A DNA stretch of 64,000 nt from Paenibacillus rubinfantis (GCF_001486505.1 NZ_LN909065.1:620001-684000); one strand, 5' to 3'. Shown: positions 54,235-62,518, counted from the first letter of the stretch. The notes: generated from the letters alone by a model not told the origin. A program made the numbers and translations.

Positions 54235-54843
54235 TCAAGCAAAAACCTTAGACTTATATTGAAATTCAGGACACCAATAAAACGAACTCATATTAGGGTT
54301 AGCCTTTTCATACTTATCTATCCGTTCATACCAAGGCTTAGTCATGTCTACATCGATAACATCTCTGAAACAAAACCATCCATGTCTCACATCCTCCCCA
54401 CCGTTTGACATAAAGTCACTCTTAGAGCAATAGGCACATGTTTCAATGCTTCTGTTAAGTTTCAAATTCAGAGCCTTTAGAGCTATACCGAAATCATCGT
54501 AACCTGTCACACAAATTTCCTCTTCGTCAGAAACACAAAGGGTAAACTTAATTAGTGTCTCACCGGAATTTTCAATATAACTCGTTTCTACTATTTCATT
54601 AATTAATTTGATTTCTCCGTGATCTAGAAAAATGTCATGTTTAAAGGTTATTCTTGTCTTAGGGGGTAATTGGAGTAATAGTTTTTCTAATGCTGTGGTG
54701 TAATTATTGGATATCACAGTAATGTGTTCATTAAAATCTAATACTAATTTACAGTAATCTTTGTCGAAAAATATAGATAAGCGTGAATCTCTTTCTAATC
54801 CCCTAGACAAGATTTTCACAAATTTCAACATTTCCTTTTGCAA
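54235..54843 (-). CDS. Unknown protein, 202 aa, with CxxC site (possible immunity protein)
   Basis: I do not recognise the family with certainty. The N-terminal 100 residues look like a mixed alpha/beta domain; the C-terminal half contains CAYCSKSDF (C136, C139), GGEDVRHGWFCFRD (C158) and SSFYWCPEFQYK (C191), a likely zinc site and a motif seen in proteins encoded beside polymorphic toxins. No signal peptide. Base composition is AT-rich relative to the core genome, as in the rest of the island. It could be an immunity protein; no toxin gene stands directly upstream of it. Confidence 0.6.
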   Translation of the reverse strand: MQKEMLKFVKILSRGLERDSRLSIFFDKDYCKLVLDFNEHITVISNNYTTALEKLLLQLPPKTRITFKHDIFLDHGEIKLINEIVETSYIENSGETLIKFTLCVSDEEEICVTGYDDFGIALKALNLKLNRSIETCAYCSKSDFMSNGGEDVRHGWFCFRDVIDVDMTKPWYERIDKYEKANPNMSSFYWCPEFQYKSKVFA

Positions 54844-54924
54844 TATTTATCACACCTCTTGTTTATTATTTTATTCTGATTGAAATGCTTATCTCGTCTC
54901 TTATACCGCAATCAACCGGTTAGG

Positions 54925-55008
54925 AACGTACTGGATAAGTTCACGCCGTCGGCTCCGATACAGTATAATAAGTAATGTAAAAGCAGCAGATATGAGCCTG
55001 CTGCTTTT
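54925..55008 (+). pseudogene. Copy of the PBP gene 3' end plus terminator
   Basis: Plus-strand codons read NVLDKFTPSAPIQYNK and stop, against NVLGESPPSAAVQYSK and stop at the real PBP gene end. The following hairpin AAAAGCAGCAG ... CTGCTGCTTTT matches the PBP terminator too. Nothing upstream continues the PBP gene, so this is an orphan tail. Together with 50525-50608 it brackets a 4.4-kb block. Confidence 0.75.
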
Positions 55009-55058
55009 ACGACTTTCTACCAAACGGCCAAATAAACAAAATTGGTATTCATTAGATT

Positions 55059-55099
55059 ACACCTCCAATTGTTTATTGGTAAGTAACAACTGAAGGTGT
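55059..55099. repeat. Hairpin element, copy 2
   Basis: ACACCTCCAATTGTT and AACAACTGAAGGTGT arms (two mismatches) around an 11-nt loop; flanks match copy 1 at 52864-52900. It stands just after the immunity gene stop on the minus strand. Confidence 0.75.
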
Positions 55100-55115
55100 A
55101 CCTAAAATGATTAGT

Positions 55116-55505
55116 TTAGCTTTTAATTTCGAAGGAAATCCCATCAACTTCAACTAATGAAGATTCTATAAATATTTCTCTATTCCAAATCTCAATCATG
55201 AAATTAGCTTTAGTATGACGGTACAGATCAGCCTCTAATCCATAGTTCGCTATTACTCCGACTTTTTCATCCAAATAGCTTACAGATGTTAATTCTAAAT
55301 AATCATCTGTTTCTGGTTCGTAAAGATCCTGACCATTTAAATAATAAAACGATTTAACATTCTTGAACTTCAAAGAATGGTATGTGATCTCTCCCCTACA
55401 GACAGCTTTTAAATTAAAAAAAATGAATTGGTTAAATAAATCAATATCATGATCTTCTATCACACATGTCCATAATTTATTCAAGTAATTTTGTAATTCT
55501 AACAT
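55116..55505 (-). CDS. Putative immunity protein, 129 aa
   Basis: A 129-residue AT-rich-coded cytosolic protein placed directly behind the Rhs toxin tip: its ATG (55505) lies 6 nt past the toxin stop, with GAGGGAAG overlapping the toxin end. That spacing is the usual toxin-immunity arrangement, so I infer it neutralises the Rhs C-terminal domain. Sequence resembles YxiG/Imm-type beta-rich proteins (LKFKNVKSFYYLNGQDLYEPETDDYLELTSVSYLDE, shown in part). A 50-bp fragment of a related gene recurs at 57323-57372. Intact, unlike its toxin gene. Confidence 0.65.
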   Translation of the reverse strand: MLELQNYLNKLWTCVIEDHDIDLFNQFIFFNLKAVCRGEITYHSLKFKNVKSFYYLNGQDLYEPETDDYLELTSVSYLDEKVGVIANYGLEADLYRHTKANFMIEIWNREIFIESSLVEVDGISFEIKS

Positions 55506-55510
55506 GGTTC

Positions 55511-57050
55511 TCACTTCCCTCTTGTTTTAATATATTGGTTAATCATATGTTGTATTTGAGCTTCATAATTGTCAGTTAATAGAATATGTGTATCCGCCAT
55601 ATCATTAGATAATTTACCTTGTAAGGTAAGAGCACTTTTATTACCGACTGTGCCTCTAAAATACGAATCGGCTCTTCCACCTGAACCTGCATCCATTACC
55701 CTAATCATAATTGGTTGATTTCTCGAAATTGGGTTAGCAATTTCAGTAACTTTCCAACCGTTCCCAGTTGCCTGCATCACTTTCCCAGAATACTTATTGG
55801 CCAATAGAGTTGCAACTGTCTTCGTGCCTAATATCGCTCCTGAAGTTGCCGTACTTACAGTTGTCCCCATTGTAGCAACATCAGTTGTTGCAGCTACAGT
55901 CGGAGCTATAACAGGTGCATAATATATTCCCGCAGCAACTGCAGGGACTGCTATTGCAGTTGATAGCCAATCCTCACGCACTCCACCTTTCCCAGTGGAA
56001 ATAGATGTGGTTTTACCGGTTGAATAGTCGGTTCTGTTAATAATTTCAAATCCGTTTGCTTCTCTTAGTGCATTTGCTTTATCATGTGCAACTTGCATAG
56101 CAGCTTTATTGCCGGCAGCCTTAGCCTTATTAAAATCAGCTGTATATTGATCCATCAGCTTTTGATCATTTTTACTTAAATATTTATCCTGTTCAATTCT
56201 GTGTCCTGAAAGATCAAAGTATCTTAATGAATTATTAGCTACATACGTATACAAATTCAAGCTCAGCGGATTTGTAACACTGCCTTCATACGTATCCTTG
56301 CTAATAAACCGCTCTACCGCCGGATCATAGTACCTTGCCCGCAGGTAATACAGTCCGGTCTCATCATCCTGCATTTCACCGGCATATTAAAGGCGTTCCG
56401 GATTTGTTCTTCCTGTTGGAGAATATTTCCCCATTCGTCGTATTGGTAGCGGTTAACCGTGCTGCCTGCTTCATCGACGATTTGCACCACGTCACCGTGG
56501 CCGTTGTATACATAATAATACTTTTGGTTGGTTGCGGCATCCCTCTTAGCCAACAGGCGGCCCGGCCCCCAAACATAGTTCGCCAACGCCTGGTTATTCG
56601 CATTTGCTTCAGTAATCACCTTGTCGCTGTTATTGTAAGCGTAACGAACCTTCTCAGTTACGGGCGGCGGTGTTTGACCAGAAGTATCCGCAGGCGCTAT
56701 TGTCGTGGTTGTCTTGGATAAGCGTAGCCCCTGCATTTCATATTCGAATTCGGTCGTGACATTTGCTTGGGTCACGATCTTCAGCTGATCCCACACATTA
56801 AAGGTGTAGTTTTGCTCCTTCGTGTCCTCGATGAGGCTGTCGCCTTGCAGTGTTTTGCGGTTGCCACGTGCGTCGTACACGTATACGATCGTTTGATCCG
56901 AAGGGCGTTTCACCTGGGTTAACCGATCCAGCTTGTCGTATTGGTAACTGGTTGTCCCTGTCGCATCCGTCACAGAGATGATATTCCCGTTTGCATCGTA
57001 GCCATACTGGTATTCGGATAGCAGCGCGGTGCCTTTTTTGTTCGTTACCT
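55511..57050 (-). pseudogene. Rhs/WapA-type polymorphic toxin, 5'-truncated and frameshifted
   Basis: Frame one (down to about 56388) has YD-type repeats: YGYDANGNIISVTD, YQYDKLDRLTQVKRP, VYNGHGDVVQIVD and NRYQYDEWGN. At about 56387 one base is missing (NAFNMPVKC instead of NAFKYAGEMQ), and frame two carries the core box LYYLRARYYDPAVERFISKDTYEG and NPLRYFDLSGH-like end. The following 200 residues are a variable tip ending in MADTHILLTDNYEAQIQHM, a likely toxin of unknown activity. The 5' end joins a CxxC gene remnant at about 57050 instead of the usual long repeat region or secretion signal. A frameshift makes full-length product unlikely. Confidence 0.8.
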
Positions 57051-57268
57051 TTAAAATCTTCGAAGCAGCTTGGACAAACCCAATAGTATTTATCTTCCGT
57101 TGCGTAACCTTTATCACATTCTTCAGGTAATTTTTTCCAATAGAACTCACAATGGTCATGACCCCATGATTGATTCATAGAAAGGTAATTTTGAAATAAC
57201 ATTTTCTTACCCAATTAGTACTTTGTTTGATTTCTTAAGCGCCAATCATTTTTTTCAATCATTTTCAT
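57051..57268 (-). pseudogene. Remnant B of the CxxC protein, fused to the Rhs fragment
   Basis: MKMIEKNDWRLRNQTKY ends in an in-frame TAA (57215-57217), and the frame continues LGKKMLFQNYLSMNQSWGHDHCEF and YYWVCPSCFEDFK before passing into Rhs sequence at about 57050. The first CxxC is damaged (CEFY). It is 70-80 percent alike to remnant A by eye. Both copies are interrupted shortly after DWRLRNQT. Confidence 0.65.
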
Positions 57269-57548
57269 CACGATCCTCATTTGCTTTCTATTTCTTCCTT
57301 CTGGATACTGCTTATGATAACTGATGTTAATCCTGAATTGTCATCTGTTTCTGGTTCATAGAAATCCTAATCCAGGGTTTCTTGATAAATTAAATCCTCC
57401 ACCGCAACCGATACAAAATAGTTGAAAAAAGCAGCAGACTCTAAGAAATTTTGCTGTTTTTTTGTTTGGAAACTCTATCTCATTACTAACTTTTAAGAAT
57501 CCAAGTGCCAACTTACGTTATTTGAGATGCGATCCTTGCAAACAATGT
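57269..57548. other. Gene-free stretch with two small remnants
   Basis: 57323-57372 matches 55284-55332 of the immunity gene (ATCTGTTTCTGGTTC shared). 57399-57464 weakly matches the PBP tail plus terminator: codons PPQPIQNS and a stop, then AAAAAAGCAGCAGA ... TTTTGCTGTTTTTTT. Nothing else is supported. Confidence 0.5.
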
Positions 57549-58043
57549 TCATAATTCATTAACCTTTTTAATGGAAATATTCTTATCGTAAAAATGTATT
57601 AATATCACTGCCCCGGAAGCAAAGAGTATCTCATGTGATAAGGTCTTATTATCTATAACCAAAAACTCGTCATAACCCCAATCATCGAAGCCTCTTTTTA
57701 TCTCATAAGGTGAGTCTCCTATTAAGAAATTCAGCGACAACTTCGTAACTTTTTTGTAAGCAATATTCCATTTATCATCGGCACTTTTAACTATGATATC
57801 AACAGAAACTGGATACGACACTCCATATGCATCCTGTGTTATCTTTATATCAGTAACTTGATAATCGTGAAAATCATTACAACTAAAAAATTTATACACC
57901 CTAGATGGTAACCTACCAACCAACTGTTTATAATGATTAGAATATTCTTCTGAATTAGCTTTCCACTCAGCTTTAGCCATAGTTCTTTCGTTCAAGTTCT
58001 CACTGTTTATCAAATTCCATAGCTCATTGGTAAAATACTTCAT
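57549..58043 (-). CDS. DUF4085-like protein, 164 aa
   Basis: A 164-residue cytosolic protein starting MKYFTNELWNLINS, which resembles the MKYFTKEWYEL start of DUF4085 proteins found near Rhs/WapA toxins in Bacillus. The middle is beta-rich (DYQVTDIKITQ, WNIAYKKVTKLSLNFLI), the C-terminus ends IKKVNEL. It is upstream of the CxxC remnant B on the same strand, and may be another immunity gene, or an unrelated passenger. RBS GGAAGGAG precedes it. Confidence 0.6.
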   Translation of the reverse strand: MKYFTNELWNLINSENLNERTMAKAEWKANSEEYSNHYKQLVGRLPSRVYKFFSCNDFHDYQVTDIKITQDAYGVSYPVSVDIIVKSADDKWNIAYKKVTKLSLNFLIGDSPYEIKRGFDDWGYDEFLVIDNKTLSHEILFASGAVILIHFYDKNISIKKVNEL

Positions 58044-58163
58044 TGTTAGTCTCCTTCCCTCTAAAAAACGGAATGAGTTATCGTGTATATTATATACTTT
58101 TGGAGTATTTAACAGATAAATAGATACTTTGGAACTTGACGATTAAACAGAAATCGCGACATA
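58044..58163. other. AT-rich spacer
   Basis: No gene or repeat recognised before the tandem repeat begins. Confidence 0.5.
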
Positions 58164-58519
58164 GCGAAATATGTTTGATTTTTCGAACATAATCCACGTC
58201 GAACCGCCCGTTTGGTGGCAATATATTCGATTTATCATATATATTCTCGAGGTTTGGGCTACAACGGCACGATTATATATGAAATTTCATATATAATGGG
58301 CCAAATCCGCATGAGTTGAGCGAATGTATATGATTTTTCGAATATAATTCGCTGTGAACCGCCCGGTTGGAGGTAATATATTCGGTTTTTCATATACATT
58401 CCCGAGGTTTGGGCTTCAATGGCACGATTATATATGAAATTTCGTATATATTGAGCCAAATCCGCATGACTAAAGCGAATGTATATGATTTTTCGAATAT
58501 ATTTCGCCGCGAACCACCA
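58164..58519. repeat. 155-156-bp AT-rich tandem repeat, about 2.3 copies
   Basis: Units start at 58164, 58320 and 58475. Each has TATGATTTTTCGAATATA-like and AACCGCCC segments, a GAGGTTTGGGCT core, and a palindrome; in the first unit ATTATATATGAAA continues with its exact complement, 26 bp in all (58272-58297). The second unit has the palindrome with one change. The third unit is cut at about 58519 by the intron 3' end. Confidence 0.9.
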
Positions 58520-58561
58520 ATCGGGTAGGAGGCTACCCATTAATTGAGTAGCCGACCTCCC

Positions 58562-58597
58562 ACACCACCGTACGTACCGTTCGGTATACGGCGGTTC
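58562..58597 (-). ncRNA. Group II intron domain V
   Basis: The hairpin with arms CCGCCGTATACC and GGTACGTACGG-type ends matches the catalytic domain V pattern and follows the RT stop directly. Confidence 0.75.
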
Positions 58598-60016
58598 CTA
58601 AGTTTTCGCAGTTACTTGTCGATAATAATCCGAGAAGAAGAGAAATCCTAAGCCCTTGAGGGTGTTATTTCCGAGGGACTTCGAGAGGACGGGGCTATTG
58701 GAGATTCTCCAGTAGCCCTTTCTCGTGTTTGCGTATTCCCATGCTTTTTGTCCTTGGATTCCGAGCGATTGCAGTTTCTCGAATTTCGTCCTCACTCGTT
58801 TCCACTGCTTCCAGAAGATCATGCGAATCCGCCTTCTCATCCATTCATCCGTGGATTGGAGCATACTTTTCATATCCGCTATTTTGTAGTAGTTGATCCA
58901 CCCCATGATGTAGCGTCTAAGCTTTTCGGCTCGTTCTTCATTTCCCATCCCGTTGCTTCTGGACGTGAGCTCCTTTACTTTGGCTTTCATCTTGGCAGCG
59001 GATTTCGGATGAATGCGGACTCGTGTCTCTCCTTTCCTTTTGTAGAAGGAGAACCCAAGAAATTTAACCTTCCACGCCTCGTCCACCACTGTCTTTTCCC
59101 GGTTCACTTTGAGAAACAACTTCTTTTCAATGAAGGGAAGAATGTTCTCCAGTGTCCGTTCCGCGCTCCTTTTGCTTTTGCTGAAGATCAGGAGATCGTC
59201 CGCATAGCGCACGAAGCGGTGCCCGCGGCTTTCCAGTTCCTTGTCCAGTTCGTTCAGCATAATGTTGCTGAGAATTGGACTCAGATTGCCCCCTTGCGGT
59301 ACGCCGATTTCCGTATCCTCGAAGCGGTGCTTCACGACAACGCCGGCTTTCAGGTACTTGTGGATGAGCGAGATGACCCGCCCGTCTTTAATGGTTCGGG
59401 ATAAGACTTCCACCAATTTGCTTTGGTTAACGGTGTCAAAGAATTTCTCCAAGTCCATATCGACCACGTATTTGTACCCTTCTTCGATGTTTGATTGGCT
59501 TCTCTGAATAGCGTTATGTGCGCTTCTCTTGGGTCGGAATCCGAAACTGTTCTCCGAAAACTGTTTTTCGTAGATCGGGGTAAGCACTTGAGCGATCGCC
59601 TGTTGGATAACTCGGTCAACAACCGTAGGAATTCCCAGGTTTCTCTTCTTTCCGTTCTCTTTCGGGATTTCTACCCTTCGAACAGGATTCGGACGGTAGG
59701 TTCCGTCCAGAATGGATTCCTTGATGGTTTCTCCGTTCTCTCGGAGATATTGTAGAAGTTCATCTACTCCCATCCCGTCGATTCCGTGAGATCCTTTGTT
59801 AGTTTTGACCCGCTTGAACGCTTCGTTCATGTTGTCTCTGCTAACGATTTTCTCAAGCAACTCGTCCTTCGACTCGGTTGCGTCGGTGCTGTCGGTTTCA
59901 GGTATCCGCTCAGGACTGTGCGCTCCCGCATATTCTCCATGTTCCGCATGTACGTTTTGCGTCGAGCCTTCTCTTCGAAGTTGGCTGCACTTGACTCCTG
60001 TTTCGGTACCATTCAT
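58598..60016 (-). CDS. ltrA: Group II intron reverse transcriptase/maturase (LtrA-type)
   Basis: A 472-residue protein. The first 90 residues are polar (MNGTETGVKCSQLRREG...) and precede the RT domain (about 95-330) with GIDGMGVDELL, RPNPVRRVEIPKENGKKRNLGIPT, FGFRPKRSAHNAI, VVDMDLEKFFDTV, GVPQGGNLSPILSNIMLNELD and the catalytic YADD. The maturase X domain follows (about 350-450) with NYYKIADM. No HNH endonuclease is present. ATG 60016 follows AAGGAGG. Intact, so the intron may be mobile. Confidence 0.93.
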   Translation of the reverse strand: MNGTETGVKCSQLRREGSTQNVHAEHGEYAGAHSPERIPETDSTDATESKDELLEKIVSRDNMNEAFKRVKTNKGSHGIDGMGVDELLQYLRENGETIKESILDGTYRPNPVRRVEIPKENGKKRNLGIPTVVDRVIQQAIAQVLTPIYEKQFSENSFGFRPKRSAHNAIQRSQSNIEEGYKYVVDMDLEKFFDTVNQSKLVEVLSRTIKDGRVISLIHKYLKAGVVVKHRFEDTEIGVPQGGNLSPILSNIMLNELDKELESRGHRFVRYADDLLIFSKSKRSAERTLENILPFIEKKLFLKVNREKTVVDEAWKVKFLGFSFYKRKGETRVRIHPKSAAKMKAKVKELTSRSNGMGNEERAEKLRRYIMGWINYYKIADMKSMLQSTDEWMRRRIRMIFWKQWKRVRTKFEKLQSLGIQGQKAWEYANTRKGYWRISNSPVLSKSLGNNTLKGLGFLFFSDYYRQVTAKT

Positions 60017-60423
60017 TAACCCACACCTCCTTAGGTTCAGCCCTTCCCTCAAGTTGTCGACTAACCGAGGTACTATGGCGTCTGCTGACTTCTCATGATA
60101 AATCTTGTTTCAACCATGATTTGAAATTCATCTCCTCACGTCCATGAGACCTCCCACGGTAAGACGCGTAACTTTCATCCCGTATACCCGCCGCATTTAC
60201 ATCCGCGTGTCCGTGCAGTTTATTGGATTTCGTCTTGTTTAGCAGACTCATCCCACTTTGGATGCCTGATGCGATTCGTGTTCCTCAGGCCGGGACTTTG
60301 CCTCCAGCTTCCTTCAGATTCCACCTCACGATGGACACCCTTGCTCTTGGCTAATGGTTGGCAACTGCCAGCCCCCATAGCGGACTTTCACCGCCTAGCT
60401 ACGCGCCATGCGTGGCGCACTAA

Positions 60424-60460
60424 TAAAAAGTCCCCTCAAGCATCCGCTTGAAGGGACTTT
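60424..60460 (-). terminator. Terminator of acsA, target of the intron
   Basis: AAAGTCCCTTCAAGC-GGAT-GCTTGAGGGGACTTTTTATT on the minus strand; a 12-bp stem with one mismatch and a T-run. Confidence 0.92.
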
Positions 60461-60476
60461 CCTATTATGGCTACGC

Positions 60477-62201
60477 TCAATCCTCGATCGTCGACAAGTC
60501 GCCGGCCGGGAGGTTGAGCTCCCAGGCTTTGAGTACGCGGCGCATAATTTTGCCGGAGCGGGTCTTGGGCAGTTTGTCTTTGAACTCGATTTCGCGTGGG
60601 GCGGCGTGGGCGGACAGCCCTTCCTTGACGAACTTGGCGATCTCCGCCTTCAGCTCATCAGATGGCGTAAAGCCTTCACGCAGCGAGATGAACGCTTTGA
60701 TGATCTCCCCGCGCACCGGATCCGGCTTGCCGATCACCCCCGCTTCCGCGACGGCCGGATGCTCGACGAGCTTGCTCTCGACCTCAAACGGTCCAATCCG
60801 CTCGCCGGAGGAGTTGATCACGTCGTCGATCCGGCCCTGGAACCAGAAGTAGCCGTCTTCGTCCATGTAAGCCGTATCGCCGGAAATGTACCAGCCGGGG
60901 ATACGGAAATATTCCTCGTATTTCGGCGCATTGTTCCAGATCAGCCGCATCACGGACGGCCACGGCGTTCGGATGGCCAAGTTGCCCATCCGGTACGGCG
61001 GCAGCTCTTTGCCATTCTCGTCGATAATGGCGGCCTCGATGCCCGGCACCGGCTTACCCATGGAGCCGGGTTTGATCGGCATCGACGGATAGTTGCAGAT
61101 GAGCTGTCCACCCGTTTCCGTCATCCACCACGTGTCGTGAATCCGATGATTGTACACCTTCATCCCCCAGCGTACTACCTCAGGGTTCAGCGGTTCACCA
61201 ACGGACATGACATGGCGGAGTGACGACAGATCATATTGCTTAATGACGTCCTGCCCCGCCCCCATGAGCATGCGGAATGCCGTTGGCGCGCTGTACCAGA
61301 CGGTCACCTGGTTCTTCTGAATCGTCTCATACCAGTCGGCCGGACTAAAGCGCCCGCCGCGGACGACGTTAGTCACACCGTGCAGCCATGGGGCAAAAAT
61401 GCCGTAGGACGTGCCGGTAACCCATCCCGGGTCCGCCGTACACCAATAGACGTCCCCTTCCTTCAGGTCCAGCACGACGTTGCCGGTATGATAATGCTGG
61501 ATCATGGCGTTATGCACATGGTAAACGCCTTTTGGTTTGCCGGTCGAACCCGACGTATAATGCAAAATCAGGCCGTCCTCGCGGTTCACCCACTCGATCT
61601 CGGCTTGAGGGGATGCAGCTTCCATTTCCGCCTTATAATCGACGATCCCGTTCCCAGCCGCCACATCATCGCCTACAACAATGATGGTCCGCAGCGTCGG
61701 CAGCTCCTCGCGTTTTACCCGTGGCAGCAACGCCGGCGTCGTAACCAGCGCAACCGCCCCGCTGTCCTCCAAGCGATCCTTAACCGCCGTTTCCATAAAC
61801 GCCTCGAACAGCGGCCCGACGACCGCACCGACCTTAACCGTCCCCAATACACTCACATAGAGCTCCGGCGTCCGCGGCATAAAGACGAAAACTCGGTCCC
61901 CCTTTGTGATGCCGTACTTGCGCAACACGTTAGCGAACTGGTTCGTCAGCCCCTGCATGTCTTCATACGTATACGACTCCTCCCGGGTAGGATCGCTAAA
62001 ACGGAGCGCCACGCGCTCACCCTTGCCCGCATCGACGTGACGGTCGATCGCCTCGTAAGCCATGTTGACTTTACCCGTGACGTACCAAGAGAACTGCTTC
62101 TCGACATCCTCCCATCGGAAATTGCTATATGCCTCTTCGTAGCTGCCCATGTTGGACGACGGAACGCCCGGTGAAATCACTTCTCCTTGCAGTTGACTCA
62201 T
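60477..62201 (-). CDS. acsA: Acetyl-CoA synthetase
   Basis: A 574-residue AMP-forming synthetase that activates acetate to acetyl-CoA. Signature motifs: YTSGSTGKPKGV (P-loop), WWMTETGG, YISGDTAYMDEDGYFWFQGRIDDVINSSGERIGPFEVE (in parts) and the C-terminal LPKTRSGKIMRRVL with the catalytic lysine that AcuA acetylates to switch the enzyme off. Length fits Bacillus AcsA (572). ATG 62201 follows GGGAGGA. It is divergent from acuA-acuC, as in Bacillus. A group II intron is inserted just past its terminator. Confidence 0.96.
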   Translation of the reverse strand: MSQLQGEVISPGVPSSNMGSYEEAYSNFRWEDVEKQFSWYVTGKVNMAYEAIDRHVDAGKGERVALRFSDPTREESYTYEDMQGLTNQFANVLRKYGITKGDRVFVFMPRTPELYVSVLGTVKVGAVVGPLFEAFMETAVKDRLEDSGAVALVTTPALLPRVKREELPTLRTIIVVGDDVAAGNGIVDYKAEMEAASPQAEIEWVNREDGLILHYTSGSTGKPKGVYHVHNAMIQHYHTGNVVLDLKEGDVYWCTADPGWVTGTSYGIFAPWLHGVTNVVRGGRFSPADWYETIQKNQVTVWYSAPTAFRMLMGAGQDVIKQYDLSSLRHVMSVGEPLNPEVVRWGMKVYNHRIHDTWWMTETGGQLICNYPSMPIKPGSMGKPVPGIEAAIIDENGKELPPYRMGNLAIRTPWPSVMRLIWNNAPKYEEYFRIPGWYISGDTAYMDEDGYFWFQGRIDDVINSSGERIGPFEVESKLVEHPAVAEAGVIGKPDPVRGEIIKAFISLREGFTPSDELKAEIAKFVKEGLSAHAAPREIEFKDKLPKTRSGKIMRRVLKAWELNLPAGDLSTIED

Positions 62202-62518
62202 CGTTTCATCCTCCCTTAATCTTTGGAAATCCCCAAGCAATAGATCAAAGTTTTATGAAAACGGATACATAGCTGCGTAAGTTGAAAGCTTGATTCAGCA
62301 TCATTCATGGGTGTGGGCATCCGTTTTGATCGAAAAGCAACGATAAACTCTAGCGACTGAGGCGATTTTTTCGAGAACAACGATCACACAAACGGCCAGA
62401 AAATGTGAATATTTTATGTCGGAGAACATTATAGCACACGTTTTCGCGCACAGGCTACACTTTTCAATTTTTCATTTTTCTGTTATAAGTGAGGGGAACG
62501 AGCAAAGGAGGCGGTTCC
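62202..62518. other. Divergent acsA/acuA control region
   Basis: 317 nt without a gene. It holds a candidate cre site (62256-62269) and AT-rich stretches with possible -10 boxes; a TTATAAG element lies about 25 nt upstream of acuA. Confidence 0.6.
62256..62269. promoter_or_regulatory. Candidate CcpA (cre) site
   Basis: TGAAAACGGATACA differs from the cre consensus TGWAANCGNTNWCA at one position. It is 55 nt upstream of the acsA start; in Bacillus acsA is repressed by CcpA. Inference only. Confidence 0.5.

Larger units (their letters stand above)
58520..60421 (-). mobile_element. Group II intron, probable class C, behind the acsA terminator
   Basis: On the minus strand the element begins GTGCGCC at 60421, three nucleotides after the T-run of the acsA terminator, the favoured target of class C introns. 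It carries a maturase/RT gene in domain IV, a domain V-like hairpin (58562-58597, GCCGTAT ... GTACGGT) and a domain VI-like stem, ending about CCCGAT at 58520. Size is about 1.9 kb. The RT has no endonuclease domain, as in class C. Confidence 0.85.

Noticed and set aside
56798..57214. 138-residue ORF continuing the CxxC remnant into Rhs DNA
   Set aside because: After CPSCFEDFK the frame is out of phase with the Rhs reading and gives a meaningless tail; treated as a fusion scar.
58259..58540. 93-residue minus-strand ORF over the AT-rich repeat
   Set aside because: It mirrors the tandem repeat (same peptide twice) and has no binding site.
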